This document shows positions 51,558 through 59,198 of a stretch of 64,000 bases of DNA, piece after piece. The notes beneath the pieces were generated by a model. It saw only the letters and a program-made list of their open reading frames with translations, searched no databases and was not told where the DNA came from. A program made the translations under genes and the position numbers. Positions within the stretch are counted from its first letter, which is position 1; every line of letters starts with the position of its first letter. Source of the DNA: Halarchaeum rubridurum (GTDB lineage Archaea; Halobacteriota; Halobacteria; Halobacteriales; Halobacteriaceae); the NCBI RefSeq assembly GCF_014647115.1, contig NZ_BMOO01000003.1, positions 248,001 to 312,000 on the forward strand, written 5' to 3'.

Positions 51558-52695
51558 CGGAGAGCACCCCGGGGAGGAAGCGGTCCTCGTGGGCGGCGAT
51601 CCGGTCGTCGTGTTCGACGAGGGTGGCGAGCACCTGCCGGACGCCCGCTTCGAGGCCCATCTCGTCGTCGACGAGCCCGCGGAAGTTCTCGTTGTCCATC
51701 TCCATCTTGTGTTCCTCGTCCTCCTCACGCGGGTTCTCGTAGTGTTTCACCTCGGCGTCGAGGTCGAACTCCGCGCCGACCTCGGCGATGGTCTCGGCGA
51801 GTTCGACGATGGCGACGGGACGGTTCACCTGATTGTAGACGGTGACACCCGTCTCGTCCTCGGGGCCGTCCTCGACGAGCGAGACGAGGCTCTCGACGGT
51901 GTCCTCGAGGGTCACCATCGGCTTGCGCTGCTCGCCCTTCCCGTACACCGTGATGGGGTAGCCGGCGACGGCCTGCGCGCAAAAGCGGTTGACGACGGTG
52001 CCGAAGTAGTAGTCGAAGTCGAAACGCGTCGGCGCGTCGTGCGCGCGGGTCTCCTCCGTCTCGGTTCCGAAGACGATGGCGGTACGGACGTCGCTTATCG
52101 GCATGTCCCACTCGCTGCTCGCGAGGCGCATGTTCCCGGCGTCGAACGCCTTCGTTTGGTGGTACCACGACCCGCCCATCGCGGGGAAGGGGACCTCGTC
52201 GGACTCGCCGCCGTTCTCCATGGGGGCCTCCCCCTCGGGTATCGGGAACTCCGGCGCGCCGTAGACCCCCGTGGTCGTCGTCTCGATGAAGTGCGTGTCG
52301 TCCAGCCCCGCCTCGTGGAGGCAGTGGAGGAGGTTGAGCGTCATCGAGACGTTGTTCTGCTGGGTGAAGAGCGCACGCTCGCCGTTGATACCCGCGTAGA
52401 CCGCGGACGGCTGTGCGGCGGCGTGGAGGACGGTGTCGGGCTCGTAGATGTCGATGAGCTGCTCGACGAAGTCCCGGTCGGCGAGGTCACCCTCGACGTA
52501 AGAGAGCCCGTCGACGTCCTCGAAGCGTTCCTCGGGGGAGTCGATGGGGACGGCGGAGACGCTGCCCGATTCGGCCACCCACTCGCGGCGATAGCCGTTG
52601 TCGACGCAGACGATTCGGTCGTCGAGGCGCTCTGCGAGGCGGAGTGCGGTCGGCCAGCCGACGTAGCCGTCCGCGCCGGTCAGGAGCACGGTCAT
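51553..52695 (-). CDS. SQD1/Agl3-like SDR (UDP-sulfoquinovose synthase family)
   Basis: 380 residues, first gene of the operon. It resembles plant and bacterial SQD1 over its whole length: VLLTGADGYVGWPTALRL, VCVDNGYRRE, VLHAAAQPSAVYAGINGERALFTQQNN, TTTTGVYGAPE, GGSWYHQTKAFDAGNM (catalytic YxxxK), the DAPTRFDFDYYFGTVVNRFCAQAV block, YGKGEQRKPMVTLEDTV and NPREEDEEH. SQD1 makes UDP-sulfoquinovose from UDP-glucose and sulfite; Sulfolobus Agl3 does this for N-glycans. Whether this member uses sulfite is inference. An operator lies directly upstream. Confidence 0.84.
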   Translation of the reverse strand: MTVLLTGADGYVGWPTALRLAERLDDRIVCVDNGYRREWVAESGSVSAVPIDSPEERFEDVDGLSYVEGDLADRDFVEQLIDIYEPDTVLHAAAQPSAVYAGINGERALFTQQNNVSMTLNLLHCLHEAGLDDTHFIETTTTGVYGAPEFPIPEGEAPMENGGESDEVPFPAMGGSWYHQTKAFDAGNMRLASSEWDMPISDVRTAIVFGTETEETRAHDAPTRFDFDYYFGTVVNRFCAQAVAGYPITVYGKGEQRKPMVTLEDTVESLVSLVEDGPEDETGVTVYNQVNRPVAIVELAETIAEVGAEFDLDAEVKHYENPREEDEEHKMEMDNENFRGLVDDEMGLEAGVRQVLATLVEHDDRIAAHEDRFLPGVLSD

Positions 52696-52697
52696 GA

Positions 52698-52718
52698 GTT
52701 ACTCAGAGTGTGAGTAAC
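52698..52718 (-). promoter_or_regulatory. TrmB-type operator in the SQD1-glmS operon promoter
   Basis: Perfect palindrome GTTACTC-N7-GAGTAAC ending 3 bp before the start codon at 52695. It contains TACT-N8-GAGTA, the element known to be bound by Halobacterium TrmB. A TATA-like CTTATGC (about 52723-52731, reverse strand) lies just upstream, so the operator covers the expected transcription start, a position that suggests repression. Confidence 0.82.
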
Positions 52719-52762
52719 TACGCGCATAAGTCTTCCGTCCGTTCGCTCGGCGACGCGTCGCG

Positions 52763-53623
52763 TCAGTCGAGGACGTCGGCCGGACGGACGGCTTCGTGCT
52801 CCCAGACGAGGTCGAAGAACCGCTTGAACCCGGCGACGAACGAGCCGTTGGCCGTGACTGCCGCCTGTCGCATCGATAGCGGCACGTCCTCCTCCTCGAC
52901 GAGGAGAACTCCTCGTCCGGTCTCGTAGTCCATGCTCGGGTCGGCGAACGTGCCGCGCCACGGAAGCCGTTCGCGGCTGAATCGCACCGCGACACCGGGG
53001 TACGTGTCGCGGACGTGCGAGACGATTTCGCGCTGAATCGCTCGATTCGTCTCGTCGAGGTGGTCGGGGTGGAGGAGGAGCACGGAGACGTCGATGTCGC
53101 GGTCGAGCGCGTCCGCGAACGCCGCCTCCACGCGCTCGAAGTACTCGAAGGACTTCGTGACGACGAACACCGACTGCGCCGCGTCCCGATAGAGCGTGCG
53201 CGTCTCCCGCTCGGAGGGGTCGCCGACGTCGACGACCCAGAACAGTTCCTCGGTCGGCGTGACGTCCTCGCTCGCCCCCTCGTAGAGCGGGACGAACGTG
53301 TCGAGGAACTCCTCGCGCATCCCCTCGACGTCCTGTCGATACCGCTCGAAGGCCTGGCGTTCGTTCTCGACCGCGCGTTCGAGGATACGCTCCGGGGACT
53401 TCGGCTGGTAGTGCTTCGGGCGGCCGGGGATTATCTTCACGTAGCCCCTATCGGCGAGCGACTCTAGAACGCCGTAGATACGGGCTTTCGGGATACCTGC
53501 CGCCTCCGAGAGGTCGGGGGCGGTCGTTCGCCCCAGCGCCAGGAGCTCGGCGAGCGCGTTCGCCTCGTACTCGGTGAGGTCCAGCCGTTCGAGGACGTCG
53601 GCTGGCGCGTCGGGTCCGGCCAT
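52763..53623 (-). CDS. trmB: TrmB-family transcriptional regulator
   Basis: 286 residues from MAGPDAPADVLERLDLTEYEANAL at 53623. N-terminal winged helix (LTEYEANALAELLALGRTTAPDLSEAAGIPKARIYGVLESLADRGYV), a helical linker (ILERAVENERQAFERYRQDVEGMREEF), and a PLD-like effector region with FVVTKSFEYFERV. TrmB proteins sense sugars and control sugar and glucose metabolism. Two copies of a TrmB-type operator flank the gene: in front of the sugar-nucleotide operon and in front of the aglJ unit. It diverges from the latter; a TATA-like CTATTG lies about 28 bp upstream of its own start. The gene could be a paralogue of the global TrmB. Confidence 0.82.
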   Translation of the reverse strand: MAGPDAPADVLERLDLTEYEANALAELLALGRTTAPDLSEAAGIPKARIYGVLESLADRGYVKIIPGRPKHYQPKSPERILERAVENERQAFERYRQDVEGMREEFLDTFVPLYEGASEDVTPTEELFWVVDVGDPSERETRTLYRDAAQSVFVVTKSFEYFERVEAAFADALDRDIDVSVLLLHPDHLDETNRAIQREIVSHVRDTYPGVAVRFSRERLPWRGTFADPSMDYETGRGVLLVEEEDVPLSMRQAAVTANGSFVAGFKRFFDLVWEHEAVRPADVLD

Positions 53624-53692
53624 ACCGTACGTGCGGTCGGTCGGCGCAATAGCGTGGCGGTCCACCGCCGAAACCCTTAGGTCCATACGGCA

Positions 53693-53713
53693 GTTACTCC
53701 AAGTATGAGTAAC
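53693..53713 (+). promoter_or_regulatory. TrmB-type operator overlapping the microprotein start
   Basis: Second copy of GTTACTC-N7-GAGTAAC with TACT-N8-GAGTA inside. It overlaps the ATG of the 31-residue gene (53705) and lies just after a TATA-like CCCTTAGG (about 53674-53681). The spacing between arms is identical to the copy at 52698. Confidence 0.82.
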
Positions 53714-53800
53714 CACGAGGACGCACATCTGGACGACGTCGAGGACGGGGCGGGCTGCACGGAGATATGGGAGCGGCTCAGCGAGAGCCGAACGGAGTAA
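53705..53800 (+). CDS. 31-residue microprotein leading the aglJ unit
   Basis: MSNHEDAHLDDVEDGAGC then TEIWERLSESRTE, 31 residues. The start lies inside the operator and about 28 bp after a TATA-like element, exactly where a leaderless transcript would begin. Strongly acidic with one Cys. It ends 65 bp before the AglJ-like gene on the same strand. I do not recognise the family; it could be a functional small protein or a leader peptide. Confidence 0.5.
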   Translation: MSNHEDAHLDDVEDGAGCTEIWERLSESRTE

Positions 53801-53865
53801 TCCCACGCGACCGGAACGCGCGAACACGCAACCCTTTTTCCCTCTCCCCGTCGCCTTTCGAAGCG

Positions 53866-54774
53866 ATGCCGGACTACTCCGAGGTCTGCGTGCTCATCCC
53901 GACGCTCGACGAGGCGGAGACCATCGGCGACGTCGTCGACGACTTCCGCGCGGCGGGCTTCGAGTCGATCCTCGTCGTCGACGGCCACTCGACGGACGAC
54001 ACCCGCGAGATCGCGCGCGAGCACGGCGCGGACGTCATCACGCAGTCCGGCGCGGGGAAGGGCCAAGCCCTCCGCGAGGGCGTCGCGCACGTCGAGGAAC
54101 GATACGTGTTGATGCTTGATGGCGACGGTACGTATCGCGCCGACGACGCCGACGCGATGCTCGCCCCCCTGCTTGAGGGCGACGCCGAGCACGTCATCGG
54201 CGATCGCTTCGCCGACATGGAGACGGGGGCGATGAGCAGGCTCAACGGGATGGGGAACTCGGTCATCAATCGGGCGTTCGCGTTCATCCACGGCTACGAC
54301 TACCGGGACATCCTGAGCGGGTATCGCGCCTTCAGTGTTGAGTCCTTCGAGCGGATGCACCTCACCGCGGACGGCTTCGCCATCGAGACCGAGATGGCCG
54401 TCGAGTGCGCGAAACACGACGTCGAGACGCGCGTCGTCGACATCACCTATCTCGCGCGCCCCGACGCCTCCGACACGAACCTCCGGCCGTTCCGCGACGG
54501 CGGGCGCATCATCTTCGCGCTCTACAAGCTCGCCAAGACCAACAATCCGCTCTTCTACTTCGGGAGCGTCGGCGCGGGCTCGACGCTCGTCGGCGTCGTC
54601 ACCGCGATCTACGTCGCCGTCGAGTGGTTTACTGTTGGTGTTTCACACAACATCATGGCGCTCTTCGCGGCGTTCACCGTCCTCCTCGGGATTCAGCTGC
54701 TCATGTTCGGCGTGCTCAGCGACCTCCTCGTCACGCTCCACCACGAGCAGCTCCGCCGGCTGGAGGACGACTGA
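53866..54774 (+). CDS. aglJ: Dolichyl-phosphate glycosyltransferase, AglJ-like
   Basis: 302 residues from MPDYSEVCVLIPTLDEAETIG at 53866. GT2 enzyme of the polyprenyl-phosphate sugar synthase type: SILVVDGHSTDDT, MLDGDGTYRADDADAML (metal site), VIGDRFADMETGAMSRLN, DILSGYRAFSVESFERM, two C-terminal membrane helices. This matches Haloferax AglJ, which attaches the first sugar of the N-glycan to dolichyl phosphate. Control by the TrmB-type operator upstream would place the entry step of glycosylation under sugar sensing. The start was chosen to match AglJ; an upstream in-frame ATG (53767) lies in the microprotein gene. Confidence 0.82.
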   Translation: MPDYSEVCVLIPTLDEAETIGDVVDDFRAAGFESILVVDGHSTDDTREIAREHGADVITQSGAGKGQALREGVAHVEERYVLMLDGDGTYRADDADAMLAPLLEGDAEHVIGDRFADMETGAMSRLNGMGNSVINRAFAFIHGYDYRDILSGYRAFSVESFERMHLTADGFAIETEMAVECAKHDVETRVVDITYLARPDASDTNLRPFRDGGRIIFALYKLAKTNNPLFYFGSVGAGSTLVGVVTAIYVAVEWFTVGVSHNIMALFAAFTVLLGIQLLMFGVLSDLLVTLHHEQLRRLEDD

Positions 54775-54783
54775 AGGCGAGTC

Positions 54784-55164
54784 GCCGGTCTCGTTCCCCG
54801 TCAGTCGGTCGACTGCGGCGACACGATCTCCGAACTCGCGACGAAGCTCGACCACAGCGAGAGTTACCTCTCTCGTGCCGTCGCCGACCTCGTCGAGAAG
54901 GGGCTCGTCTACACGGAACGCGACGGGCGGCGAAAACGAGTCGTCTTGTCGGATGCTCGCGCCGTCGAGCTCTATCCTCCTGCTCAGCCACGTCGACGTC
55001 GACGAGGCGGCCCTCCGAGAGCAGGCGGCGAGTATGGCCTCGAAGCCGAAATCGACGTCTTGCTGCGCTACCTCGAGACGCAGGGCGACGTCGACGACGA
55101 CCGGCTCCCGGAGTGGGACGAGTTCCAGCAGCTGGCGGCCGACTACGAGGTGCGACTATCCTGA
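54784..55164 (+). pseudogene. Remnant of a winged-helix regulator
   Basis: The frame directly after the aglJ stop reads GDTISELATKLDHSESYLSRAVADLVEKGLVYTERDGRRKR-like, a clear winged helix, then breaks: LLLSHVDVDEAALREQAAS is in the +2 frame and YGLEAEIDVLLRYLETQ onward returns to the first frame, ending RLS at 55164. There is no start codon for the HTH part. So it is a regulator gene with a lost 5' end and two frameshifts. Confidence 0.55.
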
Positions 55165-55201
55165 GGCCAAACGTTATCGCCAACCGTAGCGTCAGCCGGC
55201 G

Positions 55202-55636
55202 TCAGTTCGGATCGTAGGGATTCGTTGCTGTATCGAGTCGATAGACATCCTCGACAGCGTCAAAATCGTCGTCAAACGCATACAGGTAGCCGAGTCCCTC
55301 GGTTTGCATATACGCGACAATGCAGGCATCGACGAAGGAGAGGAGTTCGTGTTGGCGAAAGAGGGCCTTCCCTGTCGCGAGGGCGTCGGTGGTGAGTGAG
55401 TCGATGTGGAAGCGGGCGTTTTCTTCGATTCGATCGAGGAGATCGACGGCTGCGTCGTGGCCGGCGTGGGTCGTGAGGCCGTTGAGCGTTTCAGCGAGTA
55501 CGTAGTCGAGCACGACTGCCTCCGGAAGTGTTCCATTGTCGATGCCCTGGAGCACGGGAAGCGCGGCATCGTGGGAACCATCCCGCCGGTATGCAGCGGC
55601 AAAGAGGACTGTCGTATCGATGAGTGCACGAGGCAT
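55202..55636 (-). CDS. vapC: PIN-domain ribonuclease toxin, VapC type
   Basis: 144 residues. PIN fold with the four acidic positions: ALIDTTVLFAAAYRRD (first Asp), LAETLNGL (Glu), SFVDACIVAYMQ (Asp) and YAFDDDFDAV (Asp). VapC toxins cut specific RNAs in a magnesium-dependent way. It begins directly after the stop of the AbrB-type antitoxin gene (0 bp gap), forming a type II toxin-antitoxin operon. Confidence 0.88.
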   Translation of the reverse strand: MPRALIDTTVLFAAAYRRDGSHDAALPVLQGIDNGTLPEAVVLDYVLAETLNGLTTHAGHDAAVDLLDRIEENARFHIDSLTTDALATGKALFRQHELLSFVDACIVAYMQTEGLGYLYAFDDDFDAVEDVYRLDTATNPYDPN

Positions 55637-55945
55637 TTATTCGACGTCGACGTCACCAGAACGCTTCGCGTTCTGGTTGGCAGACGAGAGCCGTCGGCTC
55701 TCGTCGACGCCCCAGGCGTCGTGCTCGCTCGTTACATCGCTCGACTCCTCACCAGCGTAGCCGTCGAAGTCGGCGAACGTGCCCGTTTGCTGTTGGATCA
55801 CTTGGACCCGAATGCTCCCATCGTCTTCGAGATGCCAACGGAGCTGATCACCATCGTCGATATCGAGTTCACGCCGAATCCGGGCGGGGATATTTGCCTG
55901 GTTTCCAGACACCTTGCTTTCGGCGTCAATTCTGTCGCTGCTCAT
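55637..55945 (-). CDS. vapB: AbrB/SpoVT-type antitoxin, VapB
   Basis: 102 residues from MSSDRIDAESKVSGNQANIP at 55945. N-terminal swapped-hairpin DNA-binding domain (VSGNQANIPARIRRELDIDDGDQLRWHLEDDGSIRVQVI) followed by a toxin-binding tail (FADFDGYAGEESSDV). It should repress its own promoter and neutralise the VapC toxin encoded next. The start agrees with the AbrB N-terminus. Confidence 0.87.
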   Translation of the reverse strand: MSSDRIDAESKVSGNQANIPARIRRELDIDDGDQLRWHLEDDGSIRVQVIQQQTGTFADFDGYAGEESSDVTSEHDAWGVDESRRLSSANQNAKRSGDVDVE

Positions 55946-56036
55946 ACCTCCCGATATGTGGCCGACCGTGAAAAGCCTAGTGTGCCGCCACACTACCCAG
56001 TACCAGAAGAGTGATTCCGACGAAGAGGATGGTGAA

Positions 56037-56414
56037 CTACCTTGGGGTTGTTGGGAGTCGACCGTCTGGTCGGGGAACGCGGCCCCGTTTGATCTCGTGA
56101 TCGACGCGACGCAGGTGTTTGCAGCCGCCTTCGGGTGAACGCTGCTGCCAGTCGGGACAGGTACACGATTCGTCGATGACGTCGACTTCGTACCGGTTCC
56201 CGGACGCGGACTGCACCTCGTAGCGGCCACCCTTCGAGAGGAGCGAGACGTCCATCGCTTCGACGACGGCACGCTTCGTCCGGGGCTCGAGATCGTCCTT
56301 CGACTGTGCGTTCTCGTCGACGACCAGTCGGTCGCGAACGTCGCCCGTTCGGCCACCGTCGGGCGCGACGGCTTCCGCAGGGCCACTGAGCCGCTCGTGG
56401 AGCACTTTATCCAC
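56037..56414 (-). CDS. SWIM zinc-finger protein, possibly truncated
   Basis: 125 residues if begun at GTG 56414 (VDKVLHERLSGPAEAVAPDGG). The SWIM motif CxCxnCxH is intact: CTCPDWQQRSPEGGCKH, preceded by the usual strand pair GGRYEVQSASGNRYEVDVI. Haloarchaeal SWIM proteins are often longer after this motif; here the protein stops soon at RPDGRLPTTPR, so the C-terminus may be lost. It abuts the end of a broken TnpB element on its 5' side, which may have removed the original start and promoter. Confidence 0.6.
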   Translation of the reverse strand: MDKVLHERLSGPAEAVAPDGGRTGDVRDRLVVDENAQSKDDLEPRTKRAVVEAMDVSLLSKGGRYEVQSASGNRYEVDVIDESCTCPDWQQRSPEGGCKHLRRVDHEIKRGRVPRPDGRLPTTPR

Positions 56415-56445
56415 CGGATGGCCTTCCGGCCACGGATGACATCCT

Positions 56446-56465
56446 CCCCGGCGTGAATGACGGGG
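56446..56465. repeat. Terminal hairpin of a TnpB element (right-end type)
   Basis: CCCCG and CGGGG with a 10-base loop lie just beyond the stop codon of the TnpB fragment, followed by GGATGTCATCC-like sequence in the direction of that gene. This is the position of the right-end hairpin in IS200/IS605-type elements. Confidence 0.5.
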
Positions 56466-56482
56466 TTTCTTCCGCGGGAGTC

Positions 56483-56959
<477 letters not shown>

Positions 56960-56977
56960 CGACGCACTCGTCTCTGC

Positions 56978-57208
56978 CTACTCCTCTCGGAGTTCGGTTG
57001 CTCGTTCAGCGAGCTGTCTGAGAATCGGCTGTCGGTTCTGGTTCGCGTTCTCGTAGGCGACGCACCTCCGAAGCGTCTCTATGTCGTGGATCGTCACGAT
57101 ATTCGCTCTAAGTAAGTGGGTGTTCGTCGCCGAGAGACGTTGTTCAGGAGTCAGTCCGCTCGATTCGGTAGGTTCGGCGTGCTCGGTCACGATCAGTCGC
57201 CTCACCAC
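56978..57208 (-). CDS. Small helical protein of unknown function
   Basis: 76 residues with a GTG start. The C-terminal half (IVTIHDIETLRRCVAYENANQNRQPILRQLAERATELREE) is a clean predicted helical hairpin and looks like genuine protein; the first 30 residues are less convincing, so the real start may be internal. It ends 18 bp before the TnpB fragment. No family is recognised with certainty. Confidence 0.45.
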   Translation of the reverse strand: MVRRLIVTEHAEPTESSGLTPEQRLSATNTHLLRANIVTIHDIETLRRCVAYENANQNRQPILRQLAERATELREE

Positions 57209-57317
57209 TCAGCGGCGACGATAAACTGCCTCAGTAATCAAGCCGGTTTTCGTACCGTGCAGTCACTGGCTACAGCTGAACTTGAGATAGATGGACGACA
57301 TTCTGTACTCGGTATGG

Positions 57318-57794
57318 TTATGATTGGTTCGTTCCGGCGTTGATGTCGGCCATTTCCCTTTCGTCGAGTGCCTGTCGCCATAAGAGGTGAACTGCCCGGG
57401 CAACGAGATCAACTGGGGAATCTCCGAGGCATGACGTCTCGACGTCGGTACCCGTACTCGACGCATCCGGCGGTGGGTGGAAGTGTCGTTCGTCGGGCGA
57501 TGCTGGGAAGTCGTGAGGGTGAATATCCCACCGGAGGTTGCGTTCGGACGTATCTGAGTAGTGGACGTTGTAGTCGTCCACGTTCGTCCAGCGAACCGTG
57601 AATATGGTTTTCTCCGCCTCGGCGACGCCGTACGGTATCGTGAGCCGGAGCTCTCGGGGATCGAGCCGGTCATCGATTGCGCCCGACGCCGCGGGCTCGA
57701 TGGCGACGAATGCGTCTCGAAACGCATCGAGCTTCGTCACGTCGATCGCGCCTCGTAGCGTGTGTGACTCCCGGCTCCCGTCGTCGTCGGTCAT
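57318..57794 (-). CDS. TumE-like (DUF6516-type) toxin candidate
   Basis: 158 residues from MTDDDGSRESHTLRG at 57794. The central part FTVRWTNVDDYNVHYSDTSERNLRWDIHPHD then ERHFHPPPDAS is the signature of TumE-type proteins, with the paired W/H and HFHPP motif; the end DLVARAVHLLWRQALDE is also typical. TumE is the toxin of a two-gene toxin-antitoxin system. Its ATG overlaps the stop of an upstream winged-helix gene by one base (TAATG), so the two form a pair. The catalytic role is not established. Confidence 0.72.
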   Translation of the reverse strand: MTDDDGSRESHTLRGAIDVTKLDAFRDAFVAIEPAASGAIDDRLDPRELRLTIPYGVAEAEKTIFTVRWTNVDDYNVHYSDTSERNLRWDIHPHDFPASPDERHFHPPPDASSTGTDVETSCLGDSPVDLVARAVHLLWRQALDEREMADINAGTNQS

Positions 57795-58324
57795 TAGAGT
57801 GCTTCTGCGGCCCCAGTGGCGTCTTCGACCCCACTGAGAGCGAGCGCGACTTCGGCGAAGGCGAGGTTCCGCCGCGTCGTGCGCCACTCCAGGAGCGTTT
57901 CAGTGTCGATATCTGCATGGGCTCGAACGGCTTCGTCGGGTGAGTTTGCGCCGAATCGGTCGGCGTACTCTCGAAGCTCCTCGCGCATTTCCAGGACGCG
58001 CGTCGAGAGCGTCTCGGTGTCCGTCTCGTCGAGAATACGCCGCGCCTGTTCGAGGGCGAGCGAGTCGCTGGCCCGCTGATAGAGGGTCCCCTTCGAGTCT
58101 GGGGAGGCGGTCTCTGCCACGTAGCCATGTTCGACCAGCGAGCGGAGGTGCTTGCGGGCTGTCTGCTCCGACGTGAGGGCGTGCTCGGCGACGGTCGCGG
58201 CGCTCATGGGGTCGTACGCCGTGCGCATCACGGACTGCACGCGGTCGAAGGGCGTGGTATCACGTTTCCAGTCCTCTTTGGCGCGCTCGTTCACGTCCTC
58301 AAACGTCGGGGCGGGGTCTGGCAT
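57794..58324 (-). CDS. Winged-helix (ArsR-like) regulator paired with the TumE-like gene
   Basis: 176 residues from MPDPAPTFEDVNERAKEDW at 58324. Residues about 25-80 form a winged helix (FDRVQSVMRTAYDPMSAATVAEHALTSEQTARKHLRSLVEHGYVAE), followed by a helical region (RRILDETDTETLSTRVLEMREELREYADRF). This haloarchaeal HTH group (I recall it as DUF7342) is often found before small toxin-like genes. Overlap with the TumE-like gene suggests antitoxin/autorepressor function. A TATA element is not obvious upstream. Confidence 0.75.
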   Translation of the reverse strand: MPDPAPTFEDVNERAKEDWKRDTTPFDRVQSVMRTAYDPMSAATVAEHALTSEQTARKHLRSLVEHGYVAETASPDSKGTLYQRASDSLALEQARRILDETDTETLSTRVLEMREELREYADRFGANSPDEAVRAHADIDTETLLEWRTTRRNLAFAEVALALSGVEDATGAAEAL

Positions 58325-58454
58325 CGAACCAACGTACGATACATGAGCATATCACTCTTCGGGATGCTATTCTGACTTTACCGGGGGAATGGATACGTCT
58401 CAGCACGCTCGAAACCAACGAACGGGTTTTGCCATCTTTAGTCAGCGAGGGAAC

Positions 58455-58472
58455 CCCGGCCTTTAGGCCGGG
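58455..58472. repeat. Hairpin resembling a TnpB-element end
   Basis: Perfect 7-bp stem CCCGGCC / GGCCGGG with loop TTTA. Such GGCC-rich hairpins mark the ends of haloarchaeal IS200/IS605-type elements; no TnpB gene remains next to it. Confidence 0.45.
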
Positions 58473-58661
58473 TGGGGAATCGCATCACTCGACTACGCTT
58501 TCCACTCAATCGGCACTGTCGGAATCCAAATCCCTCTGCGCGTGGAGTAGCATTCCTTTCCACTCGGGATAGACGAGTGGCGGAGCGCGCTTTCAGCTCC
58601 AATCCGGCATCAGAGACCGCATCAATCGCTCGACGGAAGAACGCCGGTCGAGGAGGTGCTA

Positions 58662-58675
58662 AACTAGACAGTGCC
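58662..58675. repeat. Solitary IS6-type terminal repeat
   Basis: AACTAGACAGTGCC is identical over all 14 bases to the right end of the intact IS6-type element at 46068-46081, but no transposase or second end lies nearby. It probably marks a former insertion or an IS-mediated junction. Confidence 0.65.
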
Positions 58676-58685
58676 CCTCCACGGG

Positions 58686-59198
58686 TTAGGGCTCTTCGAG
58701 CAATGAGCGAGCTCGCTGCACGTAACTGTTCGCGCCCCAGCTACGGGCGTCGCTGATCTCATCGAGGAGTAGCCGCGCATCAGCAGCAGATAGTTGTTCA
58801 GTTCGAACGAGAACCGAGAGTAGCGTTGGTGTCGTGACGAGTCGAGTATCAGCGAGTGAGGCGTGGATCAAGCCAAGTTGGTTGAACTCGTCACAGAGGA
58901 GGAGCGCAGCATTGAGATTATTCGCGAGCGTGACCGCCGCGTTCTCACCGTCATCGAGCGGAAACTCGGCATCGAGTTCGACCGACTGTGTTGTGAATGC
59001 ATCCACCCGGTCGAGGACGGCGGACGCGGCGTGTCCATGGATGTCATCGTAGGAGGCGATCTCTTGGAGTTCATCGATGACCGCTGTTGGGACGACGACC
59101 TCGTACCGTGAGAGACAGAGTGCGAGTGGCTCGGGGTCGTTGTCAGTAACGATCCCGAGACTCACGAGGGCGGAGGCGTCTGCGATAAGCCGCGACAT
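58686..59198 (-). CDS. PIN-domain toxin
   Basis: 170 residues. MSRLIADASALVSLGI gives the first PIN aspartate; IDELQEIAS the glutamate; DDGENAAVTLANNL and LLLCDEFNQLGLIHASL the later acidic residues. It belongs to the same broad type as the PIN protein at 20782. Its ATG overlaps the antitoxin stop by one base (TAATG). Confidence 0.83.
   Translation of the reverse strand: MSRLIADASALVSLGIVTDNDPEPLALCLSRYEVVVPTAVIDELQEIASYDDIHGHAASAVLDRVDAFTTQSVELDAEFPLDDGENAAVTLANNLNAALLLCDEFNQLGLIHASLADTRLVTTPTLLSVLVRTEQLSAADARLLLDEISDARSWGANSYVQRARSLLEEP

Larger units (their letters stand above)
58325..58685. other. Gene-free stretch with mobile-element scars
   Basis: 361 bp. It contains the GGCC-rich hairpin at 58455-58472 and a solitary 14-bp IS6-type end at 58662-58675, described separately. 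A 94-codon open frame here is not supported. AT-rich sequence near 58340-58375 is the probable promoter zone of the winged-helix gene. Confidence 0.5.

Noticed and set aside
54335-55217. Two long + strand frames overlapping aglJ and the HTH remnant
   Set aside because: Ser/Arg/Thr-rich shadow frames of aglJ; only the winged-helix remnant after the stop has protein-like sequence.
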